From: Pseudomonas sp. IB20
GTDB taxonomy: Bacteria > Pseudomonadota > Gammaproteobacteria > Pseudomonadales > Pseudomonadaceae
Direction of reading: 5' to 3'
Assembly (NCBI RefSeq): GCF_009707325.1
Contig: NZ_CP046103.1
Coordinates: 4,040,744-4,104,743 of the forward strand
DNA: 64,000 nucleotides
This document shows, piece by piece, positions 16,835-29,465 of the stretch. The stretch's first letter is position 1. Every line of letters begins with the position of its first letter. The notes beneath the pieces were generated by a model that was not told the DNA's origin, made no database searches, and was given only the letters and a program-made list of their open reading frames with translations. A program made the position numbers and the translations under genes.

Positions 16835-18091
16835 ATGACCACGGAAAAAGTGAAGTACGGCGTACATTCCGAAGCCGGCAAACTGCGCAAAGTCATGGTG
16901 TGCTCCCCAGGTTTGGCCCACCAGCGGCTGACCCCCAACAACTGCGATGAACTGCTGTTCGATGACGTGCTGTGGGTGGCCCAGGCCAAGCGCGACCATT
17001 TCGACTTCGTCACCAAGATGCGCGAGCGGGACATTGATGTGCTGGAAATGCACAACCTGCTGACCGATATCGTCGCCATCCCCGAAGCCCTGGACTGGAT
17101 CCTGGAACGCAAGATCACCGCGAATACGGTGGGCCTGGGCCTGGTCGATGAAGTCGGCTCCTGGTTGCGCAGCCTGGAACCGCGCAAAATCAGCGAGTAC
17201 CTGATTGGTGGCGTGTCGGCCGATGACCTGCCGAGCAGCTTCGGTGGCAAAACCATCGAGATGTTCCGCGACTTCCTCGGCCACTCAAGTTTCATTCTGC
17301 CGCCTCTGCCCAACACCCAGTTCACCCGCGACACCACCTGCTGGATCTATGGCGGCGTGACGCTCAACCCGATGTACTGGCCGGCGCGACGTCAGGAAAC
17401 CCTGCTGGCCTCGGCCATCTACAAATTCCACCCCGAGTTCACCAACGCGGACTTCCAGATCTGGTACGGCGACCCCGACCAGGAACACGGTGCCGCCACG
17501 CTGGAAGGCGGCGACGTGATGCCTATCGGCAATGGCGTCGTGTTGATCGGCATGGGTGAACGCTCGTCCCACCAGGCCATTGGCCAACTGGCGCGTAACC
17601 TGTTCAAAAACAAAGCCGTGGAACGCGTGATCGTTGCCGGCCTGCCGAAATCCCGCGCGGCGATGCACCTGGACACCGTGTTCAGCTTCTGCGACCGCGA
17701 CCTGGTCACCATCTTCCCCGAAGTGGTCAACCAGATCGTGCCCTTCACTCTGCGCCCTGATGAAAGCAAGCCACACGGCATCGATATTCAACGGGAGAAA
17801 ACCAACTTCCTCGAAACCGTGGCCGCCGCACTCAACCTCAAGGCCCTGCGTGTCGTCGAAACCGGCGGCAACAGCTTCGCCGCCGAACGCGAGCAGTGGG
17901 ACGACGGCAACAACGTGGTCGCCCTGGAGCCAGGCGTGGTGATCGGCTACGACCGCAACACCTACACCAACACCTTGCTGCGCAAGGCCGGTGTGGAAGT
18001 CATCACCATCAGCGCCGGTGAACTCGGCCGCGGCCGTGGCGGCGGCCACTGCATGACCTGCCCGATCATCCGCGACCCAATCGACTACTAA
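16835..18091 (+). CDS. arcA: Arginine deiminase
   Basis: Hydrolyses arginine to citrulline and ammonia, the first step of the deiminase pathway that yields ATP anaerobically. The 418-residue length is standard. FTRDTTCWIYGGV, EGGDVMPIGNGVVLIG and the C-terminal GGGHCMTCP with catalytic C406 are all present, matching the P. aeruginosa enzyme. GGAGG precedes ATG 16835. The last six codons are repeated downstream as part of a 109-bp tandem duplication. Confidence 0.96.
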   Translation: MTTEKVKYGVHSEAGKLRKVMVCSPGLAHQRLTPNNCDELLFDDVLWVAQAKRDHFDFVTKMRERDIDVLEMHNLLTDIVAIPEALDWILERKITANTVGLGLVDEVGSWLRSLEPRKISEYLIGGVSADDLPSSFGGKTIEMFRDFLGHSSFILPPLPNTQFTRDTTCWIYGGVTLNPMYWPARRQETLLASAIYKFHPEFTNADFQIWYGDPDQEHGAATLEGGDVMPIGNGVVLIGMGERSSHQAIGQLARNLFKNKAVERVIVAGLPKSRAAMHLDTVFSFCDRDLVTIFPEVVNQIVPFTLRPDESKPHGIDIQREKTNFLETVAAALNLKALRVVETGGNSFAAEREQWDDGNNVVALEPGVVIGYDRNTYTNTLLRKAGVEVITISAGELGRGRGGGHCMTCPIIRDPIDY

Positions 18092-18292
18092 CTTTCAGGC
18101 CTTGGCCGCCGCTCACAAGGCGCCGGCCAAGGGGATAACCTAAACAGAAGGAGATCCACCATGGCTTTTAACATGCGCAACCGACCCAATCGACTACTAA
18201 CTTTCAGGCCTTGGCCGCCGCTCACAAGGCGCCGGCCAAGGGGATAACCTAAACAGAAGGAGATCCACCATGGCTTTTAACATGCGCAACCG
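18073..18292 (+). repeat. Perfect 109-bp tandem duplication across the arcA-arcB junction
   Basis: The sequence from 18073 repeats without mismatch from 18182 (111 bp identical, period 109). Each copy holds the end of arcA, its stop, a GC-rich hairpin-forming spacer (GGCCTTGGCCGCC ... GGCGCCGGCC), the arcB ribosome site and the first eight arcB codons. It may be a real recent duplication or an uncollapsed assembly overlap. Confidence 0.9.
18161..18247 (+). CDS. 28-codon leader frame created by the duplication
   Basis: The upstream copy of the arcB start (AGAAGGAGATCCACC then ATG 18161) opens a frame of 28 codons. It reads the first eight ArcB residues, then a basic proline-rich tail, and stops at TAA 18245-18247, 22 bases before arcB. 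If the duplication is real this frame must be translated, and it could lower or couple arcB translation. It is not a conserved gene. Confidence 0.35.
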   Translation: MAFNMRNRPNRLLTFRPWPPLTRRRPRG

Positions 18293-19280
18293 CAGCCTGC
18301 TCTCGCTGATGCACCACACCACGCGCGAGCTGAACTACCTGCTGGACCTGTCCCGCGACCTCAAGCGCGCCAAATACACCGGCACCGAGCGTCCGCACCT
18401 GCAGGGCAAAAACATCGCGCTGATCTTCGAAAAAACCTCGACCCGCACCCGTTGCGCGTTCGAAGTGGCGGCCCATGACCAAGGCGCCCACGTCACCTAC
18501 ATCGACCCGGTGTCGTCGCAGATCGGCCACAAAGAAAGCATGAAAGACACCGCCCGCGTACTCGGCCGCATGTTCGATGCGATTGAATACCGTGGCTTTG
18601 AGCAGGAAATCGTCGAAGAGCTGGCCAAGTTCGCCGGTGTGCCGGTGTTCAACGGCCTCACCGCCGAATTCCACCCAACCCAAATGATCGCCGACACCCT
18701 GACCATGCGCGAGCACAGCGACAAGCCGCTGCACGACATCAGCTACGCCTACCTGGGCGACGCGCGCTACAACATGGGCAACTCGCTGTTGATGATCGGC
18801 GCCAAGCTGGGCATGGACGTGCGCATCGGCGCGCCAAAAGCGCTGTGGCCGCATGAAGACTTCATCAAGCAGTGCCAGGCGTTTGCCATCGAAAGCGGCG
18901 CGCGCATCACCATCACCGAAGACCCGAAAGAAGCGGTGAAAGGCGTGGACTTCATCCACACCGACATCTGGGTGTCGATGGGCGAGCCGGTGGAAGCGTG
19001 GGACGAACGAATCGAGCAACTGCTGCCGTACCAGGTCAACGCCAAGATGATGAAAGCCTCGGGCAACCCTCGAGTGAAATTCATGCACTGCCTACCGGCG
19101 TTTCATAACAGCGAAACCAAGGTCGGCAAGGACATCGCCGCGCGTTATCCGAACCTGGCCAATGGCGTGGAAGTGACCGAAGACGTGTTCGAGTCGCCGG
19201 CCAACATCGCGTTTGAGCAGGCGGAAAACCGCATGCATACCATCAAGGCGATTCTGGTGTCGGCGCTCGCGGATATCTAA
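18270..19280 (+). CDS. arcB: Catabolic ornithine carbamoyltransferase
   Basis: Converts citrulline and phosphate to ornithine and carbamoyl phosphate. The 336-residue protein shows the carbamoyl-phosphate loop STRT at residues 57-60, the HPTQ motif (in TAEFHPTQMIAD), and HCLP in the ornithine site. The N-terminus MAFNMRNRSLLSL is as in the catabolic P. aeruginosa enzyme. AGAAGGAG precedes ATG 18270. It is the third gene of arcDABC; the region in front of it is duplicated. Confidence 0.95.
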   Translation: MAFNMRNRSLLSLMHHTTRELNYLLDLSRDLKRAKYTGTERPHLQGKNIALIFEKTSTRTRCAFEVAAHDQGAHVTYIDPVSSQIGHKESMKDTARVLGRMFDAIEYRGFEQEIVEELAKFAGVPVFNGLTAEFHPTQMIADTLTMREHSDKPLHDISYAYLGDARYNMGNSLLMIGAKLGMDVRIGAPKALWPHEDFIKQCQAFAIESGARITITEDPKEAVKGVDFIHTDIWVSMGEPVEAWDERIEQLLPYQVNAKMMKASGNPRVKFMHCLPAFHNSETKVGKDIAARYPNLANGVEVTEDVFESPANIAFEQAENRMHTIKAILVSALADI

Positions 19281-19314
19281 CTCAACACCGCTCCCACTGT
19301 TGGAACACGGTCAA

Positions 19315-19402
19315 TGTGGGAGCTGGCTTGCCTGCGATGCAGACGCCTAGGTAGTTCAGATGTACCGAGGTGATTCCATCGCGGGCAAGCCCGGCTCCCA
19401 CA
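19315..19402. repeat. REPIN inside the arc operon (arcB-arcC)
   Basis: Inverted REP cores (TGTGGGAGCTGGCTTGCCTG and complement), plus two partial REP ends on either side, fill the 182-bp arcB-arcC spacer. A hairpin here could stabilise arcDAB mRNA relative to arcC. Confidence 0.85.
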
Positions 19403-19462
19403 CAAGCCCGCTCCCACATTTTGTCCTGTGGTCACAAAGCTAAATTCTAGAAGGATTGCATT

Positions 19463-20392
19463 ATGCGTATCGTCGTTGCACTGGGCGGTAACGCCCTGCT
19501 CCGCCGTGGTGAACCCATGACTGCGGACAACCAACGCACCAACATCCGAATCGCCACCGAACAGATCGCCAAGATCCACCCCGGCAACGAGCTGGTGATC
19601 GCCCACGGCAATGGCCCGCAAGTCGGCCTGCTGTCGTTGCAGGCGGCGGCCTACACCAGCGTGTCGCCCTACCCGCTTGACGTGCTGGGCGCCGAAACCG
19701 AAGGCATGATCGGCTACATCATCGAACAGGAACTGGGCAACCTGCTGGACTTCGAAGTGCCGTTCGCGACCTTGCTGACCCAGGTAGAAGTGGACCCCAA
19801 GGACCCGGCCTTCCAGAACCCGACCAAGCCCATCGGCCCGGTGTATTCCAAAGCCGAAGCCGAAAAACTCGCCGCCGAAAAAGGCTGGGCCATCGCCCCG
19901 GACGGCGATAAATACCGCCGCGTGGTTGCCAGCCCACGCCCGAAACGCATCTTTGAAATTCGCCCGATCAAGTGGCTGCTGGAAAAAAGCGCCATTGTTA
20001 TCTGCGCCGGTGGCGGCGGGATTCCAACCCTGTATGGCGAAGACGGCAAGCTGCGCGGCATTGAAGCGGTGATCGACAAGGACCTGTGTTCATCGCTGCT
20101 GGCCGCGCAACTGGACGCCGATTTGCTGGTGATCGCCACCGACGTCAACGCTGCGTTTATCGACTTCGGCAAGCCGACCCAAAAGGCCATCGGCCAGGCC
20201 CACCCCGACGAAATGGAAAAACTCGGGTTCGCCGCCGGCTCCATGGGCCCGAAGGTGCAAGCCGCCTGCGAGTTCGCCCGCCAGACTGGCAAAACTGCCG
20301 TCATCGGTTCACTCTCGGACATCGAAGCCATCGTCCAGGGCAGCGCCGGCACGCGCATCAGCACGGCAAAACCTGGCATCACCTACCTGTGA
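19463..20392 (+). CDS. arcC: Carbamate kinase
   Basis: Makes ATP from carbamoyl phosphate and ADP, releasing ammonia and carbon dioxide, as the last step of the deiminase pathway. It is 309 residues. The N-terminal MRIVVALGGNALLRRGE and the VIAHGNGPQVGLL motif belong to the amino-acid kinase fold, and ICAGGGGIPT lies in the nucleotide region. AAGGA precedes ATG 19463. It is separated from arcB by a REPIN. Confidence 0.95.
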   Translation: MRIVVALGGNALLRRGEPMTADNQRTNIRIATEQIAKIHPGNELVIAHGNGPQVGLLSLQAAAYTSVSPYPLDVLGAETEGMIGYIIEQELGNLLDFEVPFATLLTQVEVDPKDPAFQNPTKPIGPVYSKAEAEKLAAEKGWAIAPDGDKYRRVVASPRPKRIFEIRPIKWLLEKSAIVICAGGGGIPTLYGEDGKLRGIEAVIDKDLCSSLLAAQLDADLLVIATDVNAAFIDFGKPTQKAIGQAHPDEMEKLGFAAGSMGPKVQAACEFARQTGKTAVIGSLSDIEAIVQGSAGTRISTAKPGITYL

Positions 20393-20410
20393 AGTAGAGG
20401 AGAAACGCCT

Positions 20411-20773
20411 ATGGCCACCTTTGAACCCGGTCACTTGCACGTCGAACGTCACGCGCTCAACAAGGATGACTACAGCTACAACCTGTGCATCGACTACGAG
20501 GTCATCCAGGATCCAAAGGAAGGCAAGGGAATGCTCTTCAAACTGCACGGATCGGTGCAAGGCAAGGACCTTAAGGAAGAGTTCTTCCTGCCCAAGGACC
20601 AGGCATTTGATTTCGCCCGGCACGCGATGAACCGCGCGCAGAAGTATGGGATGCCGAAGATTGCGACGCTTAACGGACAGATGCACAAGCAGTACGACCT
20701 GATGTTTGAGGATGTACGGCATCAGTTGGATGTGAAGTCGGGAGATCCGGTCAAGCCCGAACACCTGGAATAA
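20411..20773 (+). CDS. DUF5064 family protein
   Basis: A 120-residue soluble protein beginning MATFEPGHLHVERHAL, matching the Pseudomonas-restricted DUF5064 family as I recall it (pattern PGHLH...YEV.QDPKEG). No catalytic motif or membrane segment is visible. It starts 18 bases after arcC with an AGGAG site, so it is probably the last gene of the arc transcript. Function unknown. Confidence 0.75.
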   Translation: MATFEPGHLHVERHALNKDDYSYNLCIDYEVIQDPKEGKGMLFKLHGSVQGKDLKEEFFLPKDQAFDFARHAMNRAQKYGMPKIATLNGQMHKQYDLMFEDVRHQLDVKSGDPVKPEHLE

Positions 20774-20801
20774 CCCCGCTCCCACAGCCAAAACAGATCA
20801 A

Positions 20802-20892
20802 CTGTGGGGGCTGGCTTGCCTGCGATAGCGGTGGATCAGTCGCCGCAAATATTGACTGATCGTTCGCCATCGCAGGCAAGCCCGCTCCCACA
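20802..20892. repeat. REPIN downstream of the arc operon
   Basis: Inverted REP cores (CTGTGGGGGCTGGCTTGCC and complement) with an extra REP end at about 20776-20787, located between the DUF5064 gene and the gcsR-like gene. Confidence 0.85.
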
Positions 20893-20959
20893 TTTTTGAT
20901 CTCTATCACCTGTCAGGCATACTTGCCGCCTCAAGCTCCCCAGAATTGTCAGCTGCCCC

Positions 20960-22468
20960 ATGCGTATCCACGTCAGCTTTATCGACCGCGTCGGCATTAC
21001 CCAGGAAGTCCTGGCCTTGCTCGGTGGGCGCAATCTCAACCTGGATGCGGTAGAGATGGTGCCGCCCAACGTCTACATCGACGCGCCGACGCTGAGCGCC
21101 GAGGTACTCGAAGAGCTGCGCGACGCGCTGTTCAGCGTGCACGGCGTACAGGCGGTCACCGTGGTCGACATCCTCCCCGGCCAGCGCCGTCACTTGCAGC
21201 TCGACGCCTTGCTGGCGGCCATGACCGACCCGGTGCTGGCCCTGGACAGCGCCGGCAAGATCCTGCTGGCCAACCCGGCGCTGATCGCCCTGTACGGCCG
21301 CGAGCCGGCCGGGGAAAGCATCAGCGAACTGTTCAACGACCCCGCGCTGCTGGGCACCTTGCTGGAACACGGCTTTCGCCTGCCCCTGCGCGAAATCAGT
21401 GTGAACGGCCAGACCCTGTTGCTGGACGCCACACCAATCACCGACGCCGGCGCCCTGCTGACCCTGTACCCGCCCAACCGCATCGGCGAACAGCTGTCGG
21501 CACTGCACCATGACCATGCCGAAGGGTTTGATGCGTTGTTGGGCGAGTCCCCAGCGATTCGCACCCTCAAGGCCCGCGCGCAGCGCGTCGCCGCACTGGA
21601 TGCACCGTTATTGATCCAGGGCGAAACCGGCACCGGCAAAGAGCTGGTGGCGCGTGCCTGCCACGCCATCAGTGCGCGCCACAGTGCGCCGTTTTTGGCC
21701 TTGAACTGCGCAGCGTTGCCGGAAAACCTCGCCGAGAGTGAACTGTTCGGTTACGCCCCCGGCGCCTTTACCGGTGCGCAGCGCGGCGGTAAGCCGGGGC
21801 TGATGGAGTTGGCCAACCAGGGCACCGTTTTTCTTGATGAAATCGGCGAGATGTCACCGTATTTGCAGGCCAAGCTGCTGCGCTTTCTCAACGATGGCAG
21901 CTTCCGCCGTGTGGGCGGTGACCGCGAAGTGAAGGTCAATGTGCGCATCCTCAGCGCCACCCACCGCGACCTGGAAAAGATGGTTAGCGAGGGTACGTTT
22001 CGCGAAGACCTGTTCTACCGCCTCAACGTGCTCAACGTCGAAGTACCGCCGCTGCGTGAGCGCGGCCAGGACATCCTGCTGCTGGCCCGCTACTTCATGC
22101 AGCAGGCCTGCGCGCAGATCCAGCGCCCGGTGTGCCGCCTGGCGCCCGGCACTTACCCGGCGCTGCTGGGCAACCGCTGGCCGGGCAACGTTCGGCAACT
22201 GCAAAACGTGATCTTCCGCGCCGCCGCCATTTGCGAAAGCAGTTTGGTGGACATCGGCGACCTGGACATCGCCGGCACCTCGGTGGCGCGCCAGAGCGAC
22301 GGCGAAGTCGACAGCCTGGAACAGGCGGTGGAAGACTTCGAGCGCAGCCTGCTGGAGAAGCTCTACGCCAGTTACCCCTCGACCCGCCAACTGGCCAGCC
22401 GCTTGCAGACCTCGCACACAGCCATCGCCCATCGCCTGCGCAAGTACGGCATTCCCAGCAAGCCCTGA
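20960..22468 (+). CDS. gcsR: TyrR-family sigma54 activator, GcsR-like
   Basis: A 502-residue enhancer-binding protein. It has an N-terminal ACT domain (MRIHVSFIDRVGITQEVL, residues 1-75), a PAS domain (about 80-190), and an AAA+ domain with Walker A GETGTGKE, GYAPGAFTGAQ (sigma54 contact loop) and VFLDEIGEMS. A TyrR-type helix-turn-helix lies at the C-terminus (STRQLASRLQTSHTAIAHRLRKYG). In P. aeruginosa the positional counterpart GcsR activates the glycine cleavage operon in response to glycine. Here too it lies directly upstream of gcvH, with repeat sites and a sigma54 promoter between them. PhhR is the other family member, but the context favours GcsR. Confidence 0.88.
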   Translation: MRIHVSFIDRVGITQEVLALLGGRNLNLDAVEMVPPNVYIDAPTLSAEVLEELRDALFSVHGVQAVTVVDILPGQRRHLQLDALLAAMTDPVLALDSAGKILLANPALIALYGREPAGESISELFNDPALLGTLLEHGFRLPLREISVNGQTLLLDATPITDAGALLTLYPPNRIGEQLSALHHDHAEGFDALLGESPAIRTLKARAQRVAALDAPLLIQGETGTGKELVARACHAISARHSAPFLALNCAALPENLAESELFGYAPGAFTGAQRGGKPGLMELANQGTVFLDEIGEMSPYLQAKLLRFLNDGSFRRVGGDREVKVNVRILSATHRDLEKMVSEGTFREDLFYRLNVLNVEVPPLRERGQDILLLARYFMQQACAQIQRPVCRLAPGTYPALLGNRWPGNVRQLQNVIFRAAAICESSLVDIGDLDIAGTSVARQSDGEVDSLEQAVEDFERSLLEKLYASYPSTRQLASRLQTSHTAIAHRLRKYGIPSKP

Positions 22469-22474
22469 CTGAAT

Positions 22475-22573
22475 AAACGCGGTCCAAATGTGAGAGCTGG
22501 CTCGCCTGCTCCCACAGTGATCCCAAAACGCGGTCCAAATGTGAGAGCTGGCTCGCCTGCTCCCACAGTGATC
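22475..22573 (+). repeat. Tandem 48-bp REP-derived repeat (period 51)
   Basis: A 48-bp block containing a divergent REP (TGTGAGAGCTGGCTCGCCTG) occurs at 22475-22522 and identically at 22526-22573. Confidence 0.9.
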
Positions 22574-22611
22574 GCATTCCACACAAAATTGGGTCTGAGA
22601 ACGACATCGGC

Positions 22612-22729
22612 TGTACTGAAAGCGCTACAGCGTAACGATATCGCTACAACCCTGTTTTTTGCGCGCCATGCAAGGCTTTGATCCACATAGGCTTTTTTTC
22701 ACAAGCCCGACTGTAGCGAAATCGCTACA
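22612..22729 (+). promoter_or_regulatory. Three 18-bp GcsR-type activator sites
   Basis: TGTACTGAAAGCGCTACA (22612-22629), CGTAACGATATCGCTACA (22631-22648) and TGTAGCGAAATCGCTACA (22712-22729) share the dyad TGTARCG-N4-CGCTACA. They lie 65-200 bases upstream of the sigma54 promoter, as expected of an enhancer. The layout agrees with the repeated sites described for GcsR in P. aeruginosa. Confidence 0.75.
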
Positions 22730-22792
22730 GCCAAAACGTCTAACGCCATAACCAATTTTATTAACTTGTTGATTTACAACAACTTAATGACA

Positions 22793-22809
22793 TTGGCCGC
22801 GATATTGCT
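22793..22809 (+). promoter_or_regulatory. Sigma54 promoter of the gcv operon
   Basis: TTGGCCGCGATATTGCT has the invariant GG (22795-22796) and GC (22807-22808) with exactly 10 bases between. The predicted start is near 22820, about 50 bases before gcvH. Confidence 0.8.
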
Positions 22810-22869
22810 AAGTAACTCCTCATTATTCCAATCCCGTCCACCAGACGAATCTGGCCCTGAGGAGTTTCC

Positions 22870-23253
22870 ATGAGCGAGTTGCGTTTCACTGAAGATCACG
22901 AATGGCTGCGCGCCGAAGCCGATGGCAGCGTCACCGTGGGTATCACCGCTTTCGCGCAGAACGCGCTGGGTGATGTGGTTTTCGTGCAACTGCCGGAGTT
23001 GCAGGCCTACGACAAGGGCGCCGAAGCCTCCACCGTGGAATCGGTCAAGGCTGCGAGCGGCGTGTACATGCCGCTGGACGGCGAAGTCCTCGAAGTCAAC
23101 GACAAACTCGATGGCAGCCCGGAACTGGTCAACGAAGACCCGATGGGCGAAGGTTGGTTCTTCCGCTTTAAACCCGCCGATGCCGATGCAGTGGCTAAGC
23201 TGTTGGATCAGGATGCGTACGACCGCCTGATCAAAGCCAACGCCGAAGCCTGA
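22870..23253 (+). CDS. gcvH: Glycine cleavage system H protein
   Basis: Lipoyl carrier shuttling the aminomethyl group between P, T and L proteins. The 127-residue protein contains FTEDHEWLR near the N-terminus and the lipoylation site in STVESVKAASGVYMP (K60). GAGGAG precedes ATG 22870. It is the first gene of the sigma54-controlled gcvH-gcvP-sdaA-gcvT run, equivalent to gcvH2 of P. aeruginosa. Confidence 0.96.
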   Translation: MSELRFTEDHEWLRAEADGSVTVGITAFAQNALGDVVFVQLPELQAYDKGAEASTVESVKAASGVYMPLDGEVLEVNDKLDGSPELVNEDPMGEGWFFRFKPADADAVAKLLDQDAYDRLIKANAEA

Positions 23254-23262
23254 GGAGCCGCC

Positions 23263-26100
<2,838 letters not shown>

Positions 26101-26216
26101 CCTGAGGTTGTACCCGATTTAATGCAGAAGCTGGCTTGTGTGGGGCGCGCCACACAGTCCTCCTCCACCATTTGACCGAGTACGCCTGAAAAATAATAAG
26201 AAACCGGAGAACAACC

Positions 26217-27593
<1,377 letters not shown>

Positions 27594-27632
27594 CGCTTAC
27601 ACACGCGTCCGCACGTTTTTCAGGAGCTGAAT

Positions 27633-28757
27633 ATGTCCACCGAAACCCTGTTGAAAACCCCACTGCATGCGCTGCACCTTGAGCTGGGCGCGCGCATGGT
27701 GCCCTTCGCCGGCTACGACATGCCGGTGCAATACCCGCTGGGCGTGATGAAGGAACACCTGCACACCCGTGAACACGCCGGGTTGTTCGACGTGTCGCAC
27801 ATGGGCCAGATCCGCCTGACCGGCCCGAATGCCGCCAAAGCCCTGGAAACCCTGGTGCCCGTCGACATTATCGACCTGCCGGTCGGCATGCAGCGCTACG
27901 CAATGTTCACCAATGACCAAGGTGGCATTCTTGACGACCTGATGGTGGCCAACCTGGGTAACGACGAGCTGTTCCTGGTGGTCAACGCCGCCTGTAAGGA
28001 CCAGGACCTGGCGCACCTGCGCAAACACATTGGCGAGCAGTGCAGCATCGAACCGCTGTTCGAAGAACGCGCCCTGCTGGCCCTGCAAGGCCCGGCGGCG
28101 GTGAAGGTACTGGCGCGCCTGGCACCGGAAGTGACCAAGATGACCTTTATGCAGTTCGCCACCCTGCGCCTGCTGGGCGTGGACTGCTACGTCAGCCGCT
28201 CCGGCTACACGGGTGAAGACGGTTTTGAAATCTCCGTACCTTCCAGCAACGCAGAAGCGCTGGCGCGTAGCCTGCTGGCCGAGACCGAAGTGCAGGCCAT
28301 CGGCCTGGGCGCGCGTGACTCGCTGCGCCTGGAAGCCGGCCTGTGCCTGTACGGCCATGACATGAACACCGACACCACACCGATTGAAGCCGGCCTGCTG
28401 TGGGCGATCTCCAAGGCCCGGCGTGCCGACGGCGCACGTGCCGGTGGCTTCCCCGGCGCCGACCGGATCTTCACCCAGCAACAAGCCGGTGTAAGCCGTA
28501 AGCGTGTCGGCCTGCTGCCACAGGAACGTACCCCGGTGCGCGAAGGCGCAGAAATCGTCGATGAGCACGGCACCGTGATCGGCAGCGTGTGCAGCGGCGG
28601 CTTTGGCCCGACCTTGGGCGGCCCACTGGCCATGGGTTACTTGGACAGCGCATTCATCGCCTTGGATACCGAAGTGTCTGCGTTGGTACGTGGGAAAAAG
28701 GTGCCACTGCGTGTAAGTAAAATGCCATTCGTGCCACAACGTTACTACCGTGGCTGA
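27633..28757 (+). CDS. gcvT: Aminomethyltransferase (T protein)
   Basis: Transfers the methylene group from H protein to tetrahydrofolate and frees ammonia. It is 374 residues. The start TPLHALHLELGARMVPFAGY, the folate-site FDVSHMGQIRLTGP, and RSGYTGEDGFEI followed by LGARDSLRLEAGLCLYG are visible. AGGAG precedes ATG 27633. It is the last gene of the gcv run, followed by two hairpins. Confidence 0.95.
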   Translation: MSTETLLKTPLHALHLELGARMVPFAGYDMPVQYPLGVMKEHLHTREHAGLFDVSHMGQIRLTGPNAAKALETLVPVDIIDLPVGMQRYAMFTNDQGGILDDLMVANLGNDELFLVVNAACKDQDLAHLRKHIGEQCSIEPLFEERALLALQGPAAVKVLARLAPEVTKMTFMQFATLRLLGVDCYVSRSGYTGEDGFEISVPSSNAEALARSLLAETEVQAIGLGARDSLRLEAGLCLYGHDMNTDTTPIEAGLLWAISKARRADGARAGGFPGADRIFTQQQAGVSRKRVGLLPQERTPVREGAEIVDEHGTVIGSVCSGGFGPTLGGPLAMGYLDSAFIALDTEVSALVRGKKVPLRVSKMPFVPQRYYRG

Positions 28758-29149
28758 TTGACTGTTTCTATAAGTAACGCGGTTGCGTTAACGCGCACTA
28801 AACTGTAACGCAACCGCCATAAAACAGTGCATTGACGATAGTCAATGCACTAACACTTAACCTATAACAAGTGATCAACTCTATCGAATAAGTGGGATCC
28901 ACATTGTTGATCAAACAGCCATGAAGCCAAGCAAAACCTGGGCTTTTGACGGGGCTTGTTTTTTCTCCATTAGTTGGCGTAGAGTTTCTTCACTGTGTTT
29001 GCATGGGTCGCTTGGAACCTGGACCTGGGCAGTAGCTGAAGTAGTTGCGCTACAACCCGTTCGACGTCTCTTACTTTCCTGCAACCCAGCCCAGTACTCT
29101 TTCATGCGAAAGGGGCTGTCATTAATTTTTGCGTCAAGGAAATAAGAAA
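28758..29149 (+). other. Spacer with two perfect hairpins and a cold-shock-type leader
   Basis: The left part has two exact inverted repeats. GCGGTTGCGTTA (28779-28790) pairs with TAACGCAACCGC (28806-28817), and AGTGCATTGAC (28826-28836) pairs with GTCAATGCACT (28841-28851). Neither is followed by a T-run. The right part (28900-29149) is probably the promoter and long structured 5' leader of the CspA-type gene. No gene is supported here. Confidence 0.55.
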
Positions 29150-29371
29150 ATGTCGGATAAAAGTGGACGTCAGAGCGGTACCGTCAAGTGGTTTAACGAC
29201 GAGAAAGGGTTTGGTTTTATCACTCCAGAAAGCGGTCCGGATCTGTTCGTCCATTTCCGCGCTATTCAGGGCAACGGCTTCAAGAGCCTGAAAGAAGGCC
29301 AAAAAGTGAGCTTCATCGCCGTGCAAGGCCAAAAAGGTATGCAGGCTGACGAAGTACAAGCAGACGGTTGA
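29150..29371 (+). CDS. CspA-family cold-shock protein
   Basis: A 73-residue nucleic-acid chaperone made of one cold-shock domain: SGTVKWFNDEKGFGFITPES holds RNP1 (KGFGFI), and DLFVHFRAI holds RNP2. VHFRAI in place of VHFSAI is typical of Pseudomonas CapB/CspD-like proteins. ATG 29150 is chosen because it directly precedes SDKSGRQSGTV; an upstream in-frame ATG at 29129 has no good ribosome site. A strong terminator follows. Confidence 0.93.
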   Translation: MSDKSGRQSGTVKWFNDEKGFGFITPESGPDLFVHFRAIQGNGFKSLKEGQKVSFIAVQGQKGMQADEVQADG

Positions 29372-29384
29372 TCCTTACTGCGAC

Positions 29385-29419
29385 AAAAAGCCCCTGATGG
29401 TGACATCAGGGGCTTTTTT
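29385..29419 (+). terminator. Rho-independent terminator after the cold-shock gene
   Basis: AAGCCCCTGATG pairs with CATCAGGGGCTT around GTGA, followed by six Ts. Confidence 0.93.
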
Positions 29420-29465
29420 ATGTGCGTTTGCTCGTAAAATGGCTTTTTTCTCTAGAGAGACTGCC

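Noticed and set aside
1769..20892. Regularly recurring repeats as a possible CRISPR array
   Set aside because: They are REP/REPIN inverted repeats scattered between genes, with no equal-length spacers and no cas genes.
28921..29145. 74-codon plus-strand frame in the cold-shock leader
   Set aside because: It overlaps the expected structured 5' leader, lacks a ribosome site and has an unusual amino-acid composition.
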